Origin: a bacterium
Lineage (GTDB): Bacteria > Armatimonadota > Fimbriimonadia > Fimbriimonadales > Fimbriimonadaceae
DNA length: 64,000 nucleotides
Assembly: GCA_027485645.1 (NCBI GenBank)
Contig: JAIXQR010000007.1
Span: forward strand, 372,001-436,000
Direction: 5' to 3'
In this document: piece after piece, positions 34,980 to 44,943 of the stretch
How positions within the stretch are numbered: position 1 is the first letter of the stretch
How the letters are laid out: the number at the start of each line of letters is the position of its first letter
Notes under the pieces: generated by a model
What the model was told of the DNA's origin: nothing
The model's input: the letters and a program-made list of their open reading frames with translations, nothing else
Databases searched by the model: none
Program-made: the position numbers and the translations under genes

Positions 34980-36328
34980 CAATCGTATCCGCGCTCGTCG
35001 CGATGATTTCCACCGTCAGTTCTGGCGGACATCCACCTCAAATCCCCATAACGGACACGGGATACTTCTCTGCCGTGACGGTTCCGATCCGCGTGGGAGA
35101 CAAGATCTATCGCGCATTGGTAGATACGGGCTCCCCGGATAGCTTCATTTCTTCTCACCTGACCAAAGAAGCTTCGGTGGTTGGCCGGATATCGACCCAA
35201 GATGGCGAGCTTGCGATTAAGTTGTCATCTTGGGATATGTCGGAGTCTGGAGACGAAAGTAGCGAGGTCGAAGTTGTAATCGGGATGGATGTTCTTGCAA
35301 GCCAAATCGTGGAGATTGACCTCAAAGAACGCAACCTCCGCTTCCTGTGTGAGTCAAAGAACGGCAATTCACAACCAGTAGATCAGTCGGTGAGATCGTA
35401 TAGAACCAAAAGACTCAAATTTAGGCGTGATGAAAGCCTTCGACCAGTTGCGGACTTTGAAATCGAAGGCAAGATTCGCGAATTTGCGATCGATACTGGG
35501 TCAAATCAAACGGCCATCACCCGCGGGGACGTGCCGGCAAGCTTCTGTATCCGCGTAAGTACCTTTTATGGTAGAGATTTGGAAGGACACTCTTTAGTAG
35601 CTTTACGATTGCAAGATGAATCTACCTTTGCGATCGTCGGATCGTGGGATTCGGCCAATGTTCTTGGCCTTAATCAGCTCACAAACACGTATGCTCGCTT
35701 TGATTTCAGGGCCGGTACCTTGGATTACGTTCCGTACAAGAGGAATGAGCGTTCTGCCTTTATCATGAGCCAAATTTTGGGTGTCCCGTCGCTTGATGGC
35801 ATCACTTTCGGATCATCCTCAGCGCCTACTTTCACTTGGCAAGGAACAAAACGTGAAAGCAAGCAAAAGATTCTTCAGCAAATCCAAGGGCTAACAACGA
35901 AGTCCGTTGAAAGCGTTCGAGAAAAGATTCCGGAATGGAGAGCCACCGCCATGTTCACTCTTCTGAACGAAAAGTCGGTCATCCCGCGCGACGACGAGTC
36001 TCTCGAACCGACATCACCACCGCCACCTTTCGCGGCAATCAAGGGCTACTGCTGGACGTGGTTACCAGGGAACGGATGGTCCGAGCATCTTCGGGATTCC
36101 GAATGTAAAGAGCGAAGCCGCTGTTGGCCCTATACTGCTGCCGATCTTGAATCTGGCAAATGGCCCCGATACGGACTAGCCATTCTCTCACCAAGCGGGC
36201 AAGAACTTGCATTGCGGCCAGGCAGGAATATCTTTCCACCAGGAACTACCCTTAAGTATATTCATCCGAAAATGATCAAAACAGACGCTGCCAGCGGCCA
36301 TCACACCGTCCTTATCCCCAAACAATGA
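34976..36328 (+). CDS. Bilobal retropepsin-like aspartyl protease (second of pair)
   Basis: A 450-residue protein. Motifs ALVDTGSPDSFISS (about 43-56) and FAIDTGSNQTAIT (about 169-181) give two DTG lobes. A further 200 residues follow, with a proline-rich linker near 340 and a cysteine- and tryptophan-rich segment, so it has an extra C-terminal domain lacking in its neighbour. The first 20 residues may be an export signal. ATGA overlap with the preceding protease implies co-translation. Confidence 0.7.
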   Translation: MTIVSALVAMISTVSSGGHPPQIPITDTGYFSAVTVPIRVGDKIYRALVDTGSPDSFISSHLTKEASVVGRISTQDGELAIKLSSWDMSESGDESSEVEVVIGMDVLASQIVEIDLKERNLRFLCESKNGNSQPVDQSVRSYRTKRLKFRRDESLRPVADFEIEGKIREFAIDTGSNQTAITRGDVPASFCIRVSTFYGRDLEGHSLVALRLQDESTFAIVGSWDSANVLGLNQLTNTYARFDFRAGTLDYVPYKRNERSAFIMSQILGVPSLDGITFGSSSAPTFTWQGTKRESKQKILQQIQGLTTKSVESVREKIPEWRATAMFTLLNEKSVIPRDDESLEPTSPPPPFAAIKGYCWTWLPGNGWSEHLRDSECKERSRCWPYTAADLESGKWPRYGLAILSPSGQELALRPGRNIFPPGTTLKYIHPKMIKTDAASGHHTVLIPKQ

Positions 36329-36452
36329 ATTGGATACGCTTGATGAAACAATTGTAGAAGTTCGACTAGCAACAGCTGCAACGCCGTAGTCGAGCCGACG
36401 CTAGAACCCTGTTACATGTGATCCGTAGTAAATCCCCACTAGGAGCGGCATT

Positions 36453-37250
36453 TTGATTGACGAAGACTTTGATCGCCTCTATGAACTGCAATGCTGGCCC
36501 GAGATATTGGTCCGGTTGCGGTGCTCGGCGCGAAACCTCAGCTCCCCGAACCTGCTCCGAGCGATTGGTCTCGCTTATTCCTTTCAACTCCGGCGATTGC
36601 ATCGGTCCCTTTGGAGCGTTTCCGAAGACCATGAAGATTTGACTGATCAAGTGATCGATGAATGGGTCGCGCGCATGATTGACCACGATCTTGATCGCAT
36701 CGATCCCACGTTGCCTCGAGAGTTCGTGAGCGCCATCCAAGATTCCATCCTGATCCAGGAGGAAGTGCAAGGGTTGTACCGATTCCATCCGATTCGCGGG
36801 ATACCGATAAGTAGCTGTGCCCGATTCCTTGTTTTTCATGAAACACGCAGGAACACCCACCCCGTCGGACCAAGCGAAAATGTCTATAAAAGCCTCCCAG
36901 AAGGATCACTATCGCAGAAACTGGCACGCCTTTATCTGGCCGGTCGCGAGCGCGACTACATTCTTTTTGAATCGCTCTGGGAGCAGTTTCGACCGGAAAT
37001 GGAGAACAGTCCGACTTTCTGGCAATTCGGCGCAGCGGCTGCATTTCGGCGCCGGAAGTTTTCTACTGCCCACACGAGGGCAAGCAAGTCGGTGCAGCTG
37101 TTTCGGCAAGCTCACGTCAACTATTTGACGTTAGGCAGAGCATCCTTCCTTTGCGGAAAGTGGCGAACACTCTATTGGGCCGCCGGAGAAGTGGTACTTA
37201 AGAAGGAGAGAATCGAACGGCGGGTCAGGAACTACGCCAACTTTCGATGA
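36453..37250 (+). CDS. Hypothetical protein
   Basis: A 265-residue, mostly helical protein rich in arginine, tryptophan and acidic residues, with no signal peptide. It starts at TTG 36453, eight bases after AGGAG. Helical pairs in the last 100 residues (LARLYLAGRERDYILFESLW, then AAAAFRRRKFSTAHTRA) resemble TPR-like repeats, but the match is not firm. The 124-base gap before it contains a 7-bp inverted repeat (36362-36368 with 36387-36393), which may be a weak terminator. Confidence 0.55.
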   Translation: MIDEDFDRLYELQCWPEILVRLRCSARNLSSPNLLRAIGLAYSFQLRRLHRSLWSVSEDHEDLTDQVIDEWVARMIDHDLDRIDPTLPREFVSAIQDSILIQEEVQGLYRFHPIRGIPISSCARFLVFHETRRNTHPVGPSENVYKSLPEGSLSQKLARLYLAGRERDYILFESLWEQFRPEMENSPTFWQFGAAAAFRRRKFSTAHTRASKSVQLFRQAHVNYLTLGRASFLCGKWRTLYWAAGEVVLKKERIERRVRNYANFR

Positions 37251-37356
37251 CCACCCCCAAGACCCTTCCGATGCGATTCTAGAAGTGTCGTAAGATTGAG
37301 TGTAATCAACCGCTGCCCACCTATGGGTCCAAGCCTCAACAAAAGATTCTCTGCCC

Positions 37357-38196
37357 ATGACCGTCTCCGCCATCCTATTCGCCGCTTCCCTCCTCCAAGC
37401 TTCCAGCTTAGAAAAGCTTCCCGAAATTTCCTTCAAAGGCGCGACGACGAATGCAAGATGTCGAAGTTTCGGATTAACAACTCTGTACCGAGTCTATGAA
37501 GGAGACATTCAGAATTCTTACAACATTACTAGCTTGGTTACCGATCTTTGGCGCAACGAGCTCGTTGCCTTCATAAACAAGAACGCACAGGCGACCAAAT
37601 GGCGAGAAATGAATGTGCGCTTTGCGTTGTACACCGACAAGAACGAAGCCCTTATTTTGGATGAACTGGGTTACTTCGAATTTCGGTTCAAGGAGCAAAG
37701 AGTCCGTGGGATACTTCCCATCCAAGAGCTTCGAACAGTCTTTGCTCGCCTGTTCCCTTTTCCAGACCTACAAGGACACGGCCTTGTGGACTGGCCCCAA
37801 GACATGCCGTCCCCGATGCTCAGTTCTGCGCATACTCAAACACCACAAGTCGAGGCTTACTACATCACCTTCGGTTATGAAACGTTATTCCCGCTCAACT
37901 CAACGAGCATAAAGAAGGACGGGTTTGACGTAACGTCGCTGGTGACCACTCGCGGCACGTGGATTTTGCCCTTCTTCAAACAGCCCACTGCTACCGGCAA
38001 ACTGAACAAGCAGGATATCAAGTTGTGGCTTAGAGCCGGCTCCGACACCCTCATCGTCGATTCGGCGGGGAATTACAGTCTGAACGGAGCCGAGCACTCG
38101 CTTTGCCGAGACAGGTTCAAGGAGTTCAAGCGGAAGTTCTTCTTCTGTATTCCAATTAACGACCCTGATGCTCTGCTGGAAAACGAAAAAACTTGA
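37357..38196 (+). CDS. Hypothetical secreted protein
   Basis: A 279-residue protein with signal-like N-terminus (TVSAILFAASLLQASS). It contains two cysteines near the N- and C-terminal ends. I see no known motif. The stop overlaps the next gene start (TGATG). Confidence 0.55.
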   Translation: MTVSAILFAASLLQASSLEKLPEISFKGATTNARCRSFGLTTLYRVYEGDIQNSYNITSLVTDLWRNELVAFINKNAQATKWREMNVRFALYTDKNEALILDELGYFEFRFKEQRVRGILPIQELRTVFARLFPFPDLQGHGLVDWPQDMPSPMLSSAHTQTPQVEAYYITFGYETLFPLNSTSIKKDGFDVTSLVTTRGTWILPFFKQPTATGKLNKQDIKLWLRAGSDTLIVDSAGNYSLNGAEHSLCRDRFKEFKRKFFFCIPINDPDALLENEKT

Positions 38197-38894
38197 TGGA
38201 TGAAACCAGTTTCGATTCAGAGTCGCCAGAGGCCGAACAGTCCTCTGAGGACTCCGTCATCGATGACCGACCGAGGGGTTGGTTTGAAGACACCGTTATC
38301 AAGAACTTCTCGGGTCTGCTCCGAGGTACCTCCAGCCGTGGCTTGCACTTCATAAACAGTCAGATTGAACAACAGAACTCACGCCGGTCACCGCTCTACA
38401 GCGGATGCCTCTACATAACCGACTGCAAATTCTCAAATCTGGATCGAATCGCGGACCTGAGACTGGAAGGTCTGGATGTTCGGAATCAAAAGTTCGAAAC
38501 AGGATTCACTCAGAACTTGAGCGTTCGGGGAATCATGACGCTCGAGGAGTGTGATCATCGCGCCTCGTGCATTGTCTCTGGCGTCACCAAGTCCACCTGG
38601 CTCACCTATAGGCACTGCCACGAGTCGGTGCTCGATTACTCGGTAGACCGCCGCATCGAAAGCGTTACCATCAAGTCGGTCCTCGCAAATCCCGTACGTC
38701 TGCCATCGAGCTACCGGCTCACCGCGGAGCGCGTCCGTCTCGAGCATGTGATCGTGCAATATCCCGTTTGTCCCATGATCGCTGAAGCCAGGGCGATCTT
38801 CATCATCGGCATGCCACTTCCCGAAGCCCATCGCCTGGCGGCGGAAACGAAGGGAAAGGTCTTCTGGGGCCGCAAGCGCAACCGGATCAAGTGA
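38196..38894 (+). CDS. Hypothetical cytoplasmic protein with beta-helix-like character
   Basis: A 232-residue protein overlapping the previous stop. No signal peptide is seen. The middle consists of short strands of alternating polar and hydrophobic residues (CLYITDCKFSNLDRI, LRLEGLDVRNQKF, LSVRGIMTLEECDHRA), loosely like pentapeptide or right-handed beta-helix proteins. The N-terminus is strongly acidic. Function unknown. Confidence 0.55.
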   Translation: MDETSFDSESPEAEQSSEDSVIDDRPRGWFEDTVIKNFSGLLRGTSSRGLHFINSQIEQQNSRRSPLYSGCLYITDCKFSNLDRIADLRLEGLDVRNQKFETGFTQNLSVRGIMTLEECDHRASCIVSGVTKSTWLTYRHCHESVLDYSVDRRIESVTIKSVLANPVRLPSSYRLTAERVRLEHVIVQYPVCPMIAEARAIFIIGMPLPEAHRLAAETKGKVFWGRKRNRIK

Positions 38895-39111
38895 TCAAAA
38901 GCCCACGGCCCGCCCAATCCCCAGAAAACTCGACAAAAACCAGGTTGACTTTCGTCCTCCCTACCGCCCTATAGGTGTGAACCTCTCCTCCCCGAAAATT
39001 CAAAAATTTATACTCTCGCGTAAGGCAGCAAACATAAATAATAAATTTCTGAGGCTCGCAAGGGCCATCTTTCGCCTACGACCAAAGGCCCGGTCACGTA
39101 AACTCTAGGGC
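38895..39111 (+). other. AT-rich intergenic region before menA
   Basis: 217 bases without a gene, locally much more AT-rich than the surroundings. TTGACT (38945-38950) and CTATAG (38969-38974) form a classical promoter with an 18-base spacer. TATACT (39009-39014) is a second -10-like box, and TAAACT (39099-39104) ends seven bases before the menA ATG. The first promoter would give a leader of over 120 bases or a small RNA. No known riboswitch was recognised. Confidence 0.4.
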
Positions 39112-40011
39112 ATGCAAGCCAGTCCAACAGCGGTTAACCCTTGGATTCTTGCCATGAGATTACGAACCTTGCCCGCCGCGGCGGTCCCGGTCGTGGTAGG
39201 CGGAGCGGTTGCCTATCGCGAGAATGTCCTGCAGCCCCTGCCGCTCCTCGCCGCCCTGATCGGAGCCCTGCTCATCCAGATCGGCGCGAACTTCGCCAAC
39301 GACCTCTTCGATTTCCAGAAAGGTGCCGACACCGCCGAAAGAGTCGGCCCCGTCCGGGTCACCCAAGCCGGACTCCTGACGCCCAAGCAGGTCGGCTTCG
39401 GAGCCGTCATGGCCTTCCTCTTGGCCTCCCTCTGCGGTCTGTACCTCATCTGGTTCAGCGGCTGGCCCGTCGCGGTCATCGGCGTCCTCTCCATCATCTC
39501 CGCCGTTCTGTACGTCGGCGGCCCGCTGCCCTACGGCTACCGCGGCCTCGGAGAGTTCTTCGTCATCCTCTTTTTCGGTGTCGTCGCGGTCTGCGGAACC
39601 TACTTCGTCCAAGCCCTTAAGGTCTCCCCCATGGCCGCGGTCGCCTCTATCCCCATCGGATTCCTCTGCGCCAACATCCTCGTGGTCAACAACGTCCGCG
39701 ACATCGAAACCGATCGCGTCGCCGACAAACGAACTCTCGCCGTCCAGTTCGGCCGAGACTTCGGCCTTCACGAATACGCCACCCTGCTGCTCCTCAGCCA
39801 CGCCATCGTCCTGGTAGCCGCGATCGCCAAAATCCTCCCCGTCGGCACCCTAATCGTGCTACTCTCTCTCCCCCTTGGCCTAAAGCTCTACAAGCGCCTC
39901 GAAACCCTAACCGGCCCCGCCCTAAACCCGGTCCTCGGCGCCTCCGCCCAGTACGAGCTCCTCTTCGGCGCTCTGCTCTCCGTCGGCATCCTCGTCCCGA
40001 TCCAGTTCTAA
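39112..40011 (+). CDS. menA: 1,4-dihydroxy-2-naphthoate prenyltransferase MenA
   Basis: A 299-residue UbiA-type membrane prenyltransferase with about eight membrane helices. The Mg-binding motifs are NDLFDFQKGAD (about 63-73) and DIETDRVADKRT (about 201-212); GPVRVTQAG is typical of MenA. It attaches the polyprenyl tail to DHNA at the membrane, making demethylmenaquinone. It is 16 kb from the men operon. TAAACT seven bases before the ATG suggests a leaderless transcript. Confidence 0.92.
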   Translation: MQASPTAVNPWILAMRLRTLPAAAVPVVVGGAVAYRENVLQPLPLLAALIGALLIQIGANFANDLFDFQKGADTAERVGPVRVTQAGLLTPKQVGFGAVMAFLLASLCGLYLIWFSGWPVAVIGVLSIISAVLYVGGPLPYGYRGLGEFFVILFFGVVAVCGTYFVQALKVSPMAAVASIPIGFLCANILVVNNVRDIETDRVADKRTLAVQFGRDFGLHEYATLLLLSHAIVLVAAIAKILPVGTLIVLLSLPLGLKLYKRLETLTGPALNPVLGASAQYELLFGALLSVGILVPIQF

Positions 40012-40038
40012 ACCGCATCTAACGTACAATCCGTACCG

Positions 40039-40809
40039 GTGGAGAAGTTCGACGTGATATTGCCCGCAGGAGGCACCTTCAAGGGCCCCCTAGCCGACCG
40101 AACCAAGGTCCCGCACAAAACCCTCCTCGCCCCGCACGGAAAAACTCTCCTCGAAGTCGGACTAAAAGCGATCGAAGAATCCGGCCTCGCCAACCGAATC
40201 GCCATCCCCGGCGAAGACTGCGTCCACGATGCCCTGAGGGAAACCGACTACCGCCTTGTCCCCGGCGGCACCACCGGCCCCGGCACCATCCTAAACGGCC
40301 TCCGCGCCCTCCGCCAAAACGCCCCCCTCACCGACCGCCTTCTCCTCATCACCACCGACCTCCCCTTCCTAGAAGCCCGCCACCTCACCGACTTCGTCAA
40401 CCGCGCCCCGAGAAACGCGGACCTCGTCGTCGCCGTCTGCGAAGAAGCCCAGTTCGAAGTCACCTTCCCCGGCTCAACCAACACCTATGTCAAGCTCAAC
40501 GACGGCCGCTGGACCGTCGGGGGAGTCTTCCTGGTCAAGGCCGAGCCCTTCGAACGCGCCATCAGCCACCTCGAAGCCGTCTTCATCAACCGCAAAAGCG
40601 TTCTCGGCATGGTCCGCTTACTCGGGCCGAAATTCCTGCTACAGTTTGCTTTGCGCCGAGTTGGCGTAGAAGACGTGATTCGGAAGGTAGAGGCGATCCT
40701 CGGCTGCTCCGGAGCCGCCGTCCACAAATCCGCGCCCGAACTCGCGTTCGACATCGATGACGTTGAGGACTACGAATATGCCATCGCCCACCGAAGAACT
40801 CGCGCCTAA
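40039..40809 (+). CDS. MobA-like nucleotidyltransferase
   Basis: A 256-residue NTP-transferase. The N-terminus FDVILPAGGTFKGPLAD is the variant nucleotide-binding loop, followed by KTLLAPHGKTLLE and the acidic metal motif ITTDLPFL. It probably couples a nucleotide to a sugar, alcohol or cofactor; the acceptor cannot be told. It begins at GTG 40039 with TACAAT eight bases before. It overlaps the MFS transporter start by 32 bases. Confidence 0.75.
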   Translation: MEKFDVILPAGGTFKGPLADRTKVPHKTLLAPHGKTLLEVGLKAIEESGLANRIAIPGEDCVHDALRETDYRLVPGGTTGPGTILNGLRALRQNAPLTDRLLLITTDLPFLEARHLTDFVNRAPRNADLVVAVCEEAQFEVTFPGSTNTYVKLNDGRWTVGGVFLVKAEPFERAISHLEAVFINRKSVLGMVRLLGPKFLLQFALRRVGVEDVIRKVEAILGCSGAAVHKSAPELAFDIDDVEDYEYAIAHRRTRA

Positions 40810-42175
40810 AGCCGACCCGAACGCGCTCCCAGAAGTGCCTTCGCCCTACGCCGGGCAAGTCCTAAAGCCGTGGCAGCACTTCATCCTCGCCGCCTACTGG
40901 TTCGCCTCCACCTTCCATTGGGGCGCCCTGCTGGTCACCATGCTCCCGGCGCAGATCGCCGCCTTGGATCCGAAGCATCGAGCCGAAACCCTCGGACTCG
41001 TTTCAGGCGCATCCGCAATCGTTGCGCTCATCGTGCCTCTCTTCTTCGCGGCCCTCACTGACCGCTGCGCCTCAAAGTGGGGTCGGCGGCGACCTTACAT
41101 GGCGATCGGAATCGCCATCAACATCCTCGGTCTCGCCGGAATGGCGGTCAGTTTCATGGCCGGGAAACCAGCTACCGCAGAAAGCTTTCCCGCCTCCCTA
41201 TTCACGAGTCCGTCATTGCTGCTGTTCTCGCTGGCGTACATGGTGGTTCAGTTCGGAAACAACGTCACCAGCACCGCTTACATGGGCGTTATTCCGGATC
41301 TAGTGCCAGAGAATCAGCGAGGTGCCGCGAGCGGCTGGATGGGCTTGCTGTCCCAGCTGGGCACACTGGCTGGGGCAATCGTCATCGGAAACGTGATCAA
41401 AGAGGACCAAATCGCGCTTCAATACACCGCGATCGTGGCGGCTCTCCTCGGGGTTGGAAGCATCACTCTCGTCGGCATGAAGGAAACGCCGCTTCCCATC
41501 AAGCCACCGAAGATCCATTGGCCAAGTTATCTCAAGAGTCTATGGATTAGTCCAAAGGAGTACCCCGACTTTGCGTGGGTCTGGATCACCCGCGCGCTTG
41601 TCATGCTCGGGTTTTACGCGGTACTTCCGTTCCTCAACTACTATCTTGTTGACGTCATCGGTGTCAATCAAGATGAAGTGGGTGTGGAAGTTGGGAAACT
41701 CATTGCCCTGATTCTTGTTTTCGCCAGCTTCAGCGGCATCTATGGCGGCCAACTGAGCGATAAGATCGGCCGAAAACGCGTCGTCTACGTGGCCAACGCC
41801 GGAATCGCCGTCGTCGCGATCTTCTTCATCTTCTGCCAAAACATGACCCAGGCGATGATCGTGGGCTCCTTCTTCGGCTTCTTCTACGGAGCCTACGGCA
41901 GCGTCGACTACGCCCTCGGCACCGACGTTCTACCAAACAAGGCCCACGCCGGAAAAGACATGGCGGTTTGGCACATTGCCATGACGCTGCCGCAGTCCTT
42001 CGCCAGCCCCATCGCCGGTGCGCTCATCGCCTCCTTCGGCACGACTACGCTGATGCACAAGGGCGAAGAGGTCATTCGCTACACCAGCGCGGGCTACTCG
42101 GCAGTGTTTATTCTTTGCTCGCTCACCTTTGCCGCCGGAGCGTTTTTGCTCAAGAACGTCAAGGGAGTTCGTTAG
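40778..42175 (+). CDS. MFS transporter
   Basis: A 465-residue protein with 12 probable membrane helices. The MFS loop-2/3 motif appears as [17 protein letters not shown] and the equivalent second-half loop as [15 protein letters not shown]. The general shape resembles the sugar-proton symporters of the SLC45/GPH groups, but the substrate is not determinable. ATG 40778 lies within the nucleotidyltransferase gene in another frame. The 3' end overlaps convergent yyaL by 17 bases. Confidence 0.85.
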   Translation: MPSPTEELAPKADPNALPEVPSPYAGQVLKPWQHFILAAYWFASTFHWGALLVTMLPAQIAALDPKHRAETLGLVSGASAIVALIVPLFFAALTDRCASKWGRRRPYMAIGIAINILGLAGMAVSFMAGKPATAESFPASLFTSPSLLLFSLAYMVVQFGNNVTSTAYMGVIPDLVPENQRGAASGWMGLLSQLGTLAGAIVIGNVIKEDQIALQYTAIVAALLGVGSITLVGMKETPLPIKPPKIHWPSYLKSLWISPKEYPDFAWVWITRALVMLGFYAVLPFLNYYLVDVIGVNQDEVGVEVGKLIALILVFASFSGIYGGQLSDKIGRKRVVYVANAGIAVVAIFFIFCQNMTQAMIVGSFFGFFYGAYGSVDYALGTDVLPNKAHAGKDMAVWHIAMTLPQSFASPIAGALIASFGTTTLMHKGEEVIRYTSAGYSAVFILCSLTFAAGAFLLKNVKGVR

Positions 42176-44174
42176 TCCGATCGATCCAAAGAACGCGCCA
42201 AGGCAAGCATTCTTTGGCCGTGCAGAGTTGGTACCGAACTTGAATCTTGTAGGTCCCCAGCGGTAGCGCCACCTCAAGCTCGTCTTCGTTTTTGTAGATG
42301 ATCACCGGCAATTCGCCGTTCACAAATCTCGCGGTTTGCTCATACGCAATCAGAATGCCTTTCCCTTCCGCCTCGCGGTTGAGCTGATACCCCTTGGGCA
42401 TGAAGATTCGAAGCTTGTTTTCGGCGATCTTGTAGGTCACGTCAAAGGTGCGATTCACACCAAGCGCTTGGGCTTCCAGCATCGTGGTTGCGATCGCCTC
42501 ACACGCCCCCGGCGCTTTGTGGACCCAATCGCACAACCGAGAAAGATGAAACGCCGCGCGTTCGGTCTGACCTACCCGCAGGAGTAGCCGAATCGCCGTC
42601 GCATTCGCGCTCGGAATCGGCGTGTCAAAGACCGGCTTGCTCCGAGCAAAGAGGTCCATGCTGTCATTCCTCGCTAGCCAGAACCCACCAAAATCTGTGT
42701 CCTCAAACTCGCCAAGTTGCTCCACAAGAAGCCGAGCGGCCGCATGCCATTTGCTGTCATCGGTGGATTCAAATAGATCTAAGAACGCCATTCCCAAATG
42801 CGCAACGTCGTCCAGAAATGGCTTCCCTTCCGGCCCCACCGAAGTCAACTGGTGGCAATCAAGGTTCCGCCGCCAAACTTCCGCACATCGCTTAGCCAGC
42901 TCAATTTCGCCCGAAGCAACGAGCCCAGAGATAGCCAGCCCGTTCCACGCCGCGATGCGCTTATCATCGCGGTTCGGCCTTGGTCGCAGGTTGCGGACCG
43001 GCACTAATCTATCCAAGACGGCCGGGAGCTGTTCTGGCAACGGCTCGGGACTCGCAAACAGGTTCCGGCCAGAAATCTCCCGCGTTGCTTCTTCGTCGTA
43101 GTTCCCCTCCGGTCGAAGGTCGAAGTGAGACTGCATGAGTTCCATTTCTTCCGCGGTCAGCAGCCCACCGAGTTCATCAAAAGTCCAGGTGTAAAACATC
43201 CCTTCCTCGGCATGTCCACCCTCCACCTCGGGCGAATCCGCGTCCAGCGCGCTAGTGAAAGTGCCGTCTTCCATCTGCATTTCCGATACCAGCCATGCAA
43301 TGGTCTTGGTCCGGGCGCGGACGAGTTCGGGATCGGTTTCGTATCCAAGCTCCTTCAACAACAAAGCGTTGTCGTAGAGCATCTTCTCAAAGTGCGGCAA
43401 TCGCCATTCCGCATCGGTCGAGTAGCGATGGAACCCGCCACCGACTTGATCAAAGATTCCGCCACGAACCATCCGCTGCAAGGTGAAAGTCCGTAACGCC
43501 TGCACCTCCGGATCGCCGGTAAGTCGAAAGAACTCCAGCGCACTGTGGGGAGGAAACTTCGGGGCAGTCCCAAATCCGCCATGCGTCTCATCGAAATCCT
43601 CCCGCAATCGGTCGCTTACAAACTCACTTTTCCAATACTGTAGAAACCGTTCCACAACCTTCGGCATCCGCGAAAGGGCATCCTCCACGCCTTCGCTAAG
43701 TTGCTTTGCGGTTTCCAAGAGCGCCGGCCGGTTGTGCTGCCACGCCTCCGCAACCCGATCAATAATCGTGTGAAATCCCGGGTACCGGTCCCGATCCTCT
43801 TTCGGAAAGTAAGTCCCAGCAAAGAAAGGTTCGAGCGACGGGGTCAGAAAAACCGTCATCGGCCAACCACCCCGGCCAGACGTCAGTTGAACGGCCGTCA
43901 TGTAAAGGTCATCCACGTCTGGCCGCTCCTCTCGATCGAGCTTGATGCAGACAAACGCGGCATTTAGCTTTGCCGCGATCTCTGGATCATCAAACGACTC
44001 GTGCGCCATCACATGGCACCAATGGCATGCGGAGTAACCGACGCTCAGCAGAATCGGAACATTGCGCCGTTGCGCTTCGGCATGGGCTTCTGGCCCCCAA
44101 GGCCACCAATCGACCGGTTGGTCGGCATGCTGTCGCAAGTAGAGAGAGCCTGAATCTTGAAGTCGGTTTGGCAA
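42159..44174 (-). CDS. YyaL-type thioredoxin-domain protein (DUF255)
   Basis: A 671-residue protein. The N-terminal thioredoxin-like domain has the family hallmark [18 protein letters not shown] (CxxC near residues 48-51) and begins [15 protein letters not shown]. The remaining 500 residues form an alpha/alpha-barrel like six-hairpin glycosidases. The family (human SPATA20, Bacillus YyaL) is widespread but of uncertain function. The start is TTG, three bases after the stop of the deacetylase-like gene upstream. Confidence 0.9.
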   Translation of the reverse strand: MPNRLQDSGSLYLRQHADQPVDWWPWGPEAHAEAQRRNVPILLSVGYSACHWCHVMAHESFDDPEIAAKLNAAFVCIKLDREERPDVDDLYMTAVQLTSGRGGWPMTVFLTPSLEPFFAGTYFPKEDRDRYPGFHTIIDRVAEAWQHNRPALLETAKQLSEGVEDALSRMPKVVERFLQYWKSEFVSDRLREDFDETHGGFGTAPKFPPHSALEFFRLTGDPEVQALRTFTLQRMVRGGIFDQVGGGFHRYSTDAEWRLPHFEKMLYDNALLLKELGYETDPELVRARTKTIAWLVSEMQMEDGTFTSALDADSPEVEGGHAEEGMFYTWTFDELGGLLTAEEMELMQSHFDLRPEGNYDEEATREISGRNLFASPEPLPEQLPAVLDRLVPVRNLRPRPNRDDKRIAAWNGLAISGLVASGEIELAKRCAEVWRRNLDCHQLTSVGPEGKPFLDDVAHLGMAFLDLFESTDDSKWHAAARLLVEQLGEFEDTDFGGFWLARNDSMDLFARSKPVFDTPIPSANATAIRLLLRVGQTERAAFHLSRLCDWVHKAPGACEAIATTMLEAQALGVNRTFDVTYKIAENKLRIFMPKGYQLNREAEGKGILIAYEQTARFVNGELPVIIYKNEDELEVALPLGTYKIQVRYQLCTAKECLPWRVLWIDRTNELP

Positions 44175-44177
44175 AGG

Positions 44178-44930
44178 CTATTTCCTTGAAATGTCGCGCC
44201 AGGCTTCCCTGTACTTTGTATGGACGTAACGAGGAACCAGATAGATTGAGGGTGCCCGTTCGGCGGGTCGTTGGGCCTCCGTAAAGGCCATTTCGTACCC
44301 GACTTGCTTCGCCAGCTTCGCCGTCCGATCATCGTATTTACCGTTTGGATAGGCCAAGTACAACGGAGTCTTGGGCCCAAGTTCGCTTCGAAGCCGGAGC
44401 AAGGAAACCATGTACTCGGACTTCACTTGGTCGTCTGTGAGCTTAGTAATGTCTGCCGGGTGCGAAGATGTCTGGCTGGCGACCGTGACCCCGGCGCGCT
44501 GGCAATCTCGAAGCTGGTCCCAAGTCATCTTCGGCCGACCTATTTTCACGCCTACGTAGCCGGTGTGCACAAACATTGCTACCGGAATCTTCCGCTTTCG
44601 CAGTTCGGGCAAGGCGTAGTCGTAGAACCCGCGATAGCCGTCGGCAAAGGTAATCACGACGGTTCGCGGAGGGATCGGTTTGCTGGTGATGGACTCCTTG
44701 AGATCGGTGACGGAGCTAAACGTCGCGCCCTGTTTCGTCAGCCAATCCAACTGCTGCCGAAACTCATCCACCGTGCAGTCGAACCAAACCGAGGACTTTG
44801 TGCGCTGTGGAATGATGTCGTGGTAGGTCAAAACCACGGTGCGGCTTGGCTTTCCCGGCACGATTTTCGGGACCTCGTAAGCAACCGTTAGACCTAACAA
44901 CGCCGCCAGCATTGCCCTATCATGGCCCAT
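44178..44930 (-). CDS. Polysaccharide-deacetylase-like protein with altered active site
   Basis: A 250-residue NodB-fold protein with signal-like N-terminus (MLAALLGLTVAYE). The first catalytic motif, usually TFDDG, reads TFADG here, so the catalytic base is alanine while the metal-binding Asp remains. The metal motif usually SHTxSHP reads SQTSSHP, so one metal His is Gln. Late motifs (AYPNGKYDDRT) are preserved. It is closest to PgaB/IcaB-like NodB domains. Activity is doubtful; it may bind glycan instead. The gene starts five bases after TATACG. Confidence 0.8.
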   Translation of the reverse strand: MGHDRAMLAALLGLTVAYEVPKIVPGKPSRTVVLTYHDIIPQRTKSSVWFDCTVDEFRQQLDWLTKQGATFSSVTDLKESITSKPIPPRTVVITFADGYRGFYDYALPELRKRKIPVAMFVHTGYVGVKIGRPKMTWDQLRDCQRAGVTVASQTSSHPADITKLTDDQVKSEYMVSLLRLRSELGPKTPLYLAYPNGKYDDRTAKLAKQVGYEMAFTEAQRPAERAPSIYLVPRYVHTKYREAWRDISRK

Positions 44931-44935
44931 CCGTT

Positions 44936-44943
44936 CGTATACT
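44936..44943. promoter_or_regulatory. Shared palindromic -10 element for divergent leaderless genes
   Basis: The palindrome GTATAC (44937-44942) supplies TATACG to the minus-strand deacetylase-like gene (five bases to ATG 44930) and TATACT to the plus-strand DUF6941 gene (six bases to GTG 44950). The starts are only 20 bases apart, so simultaneous use seems impossible. Confidence 0.5.
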
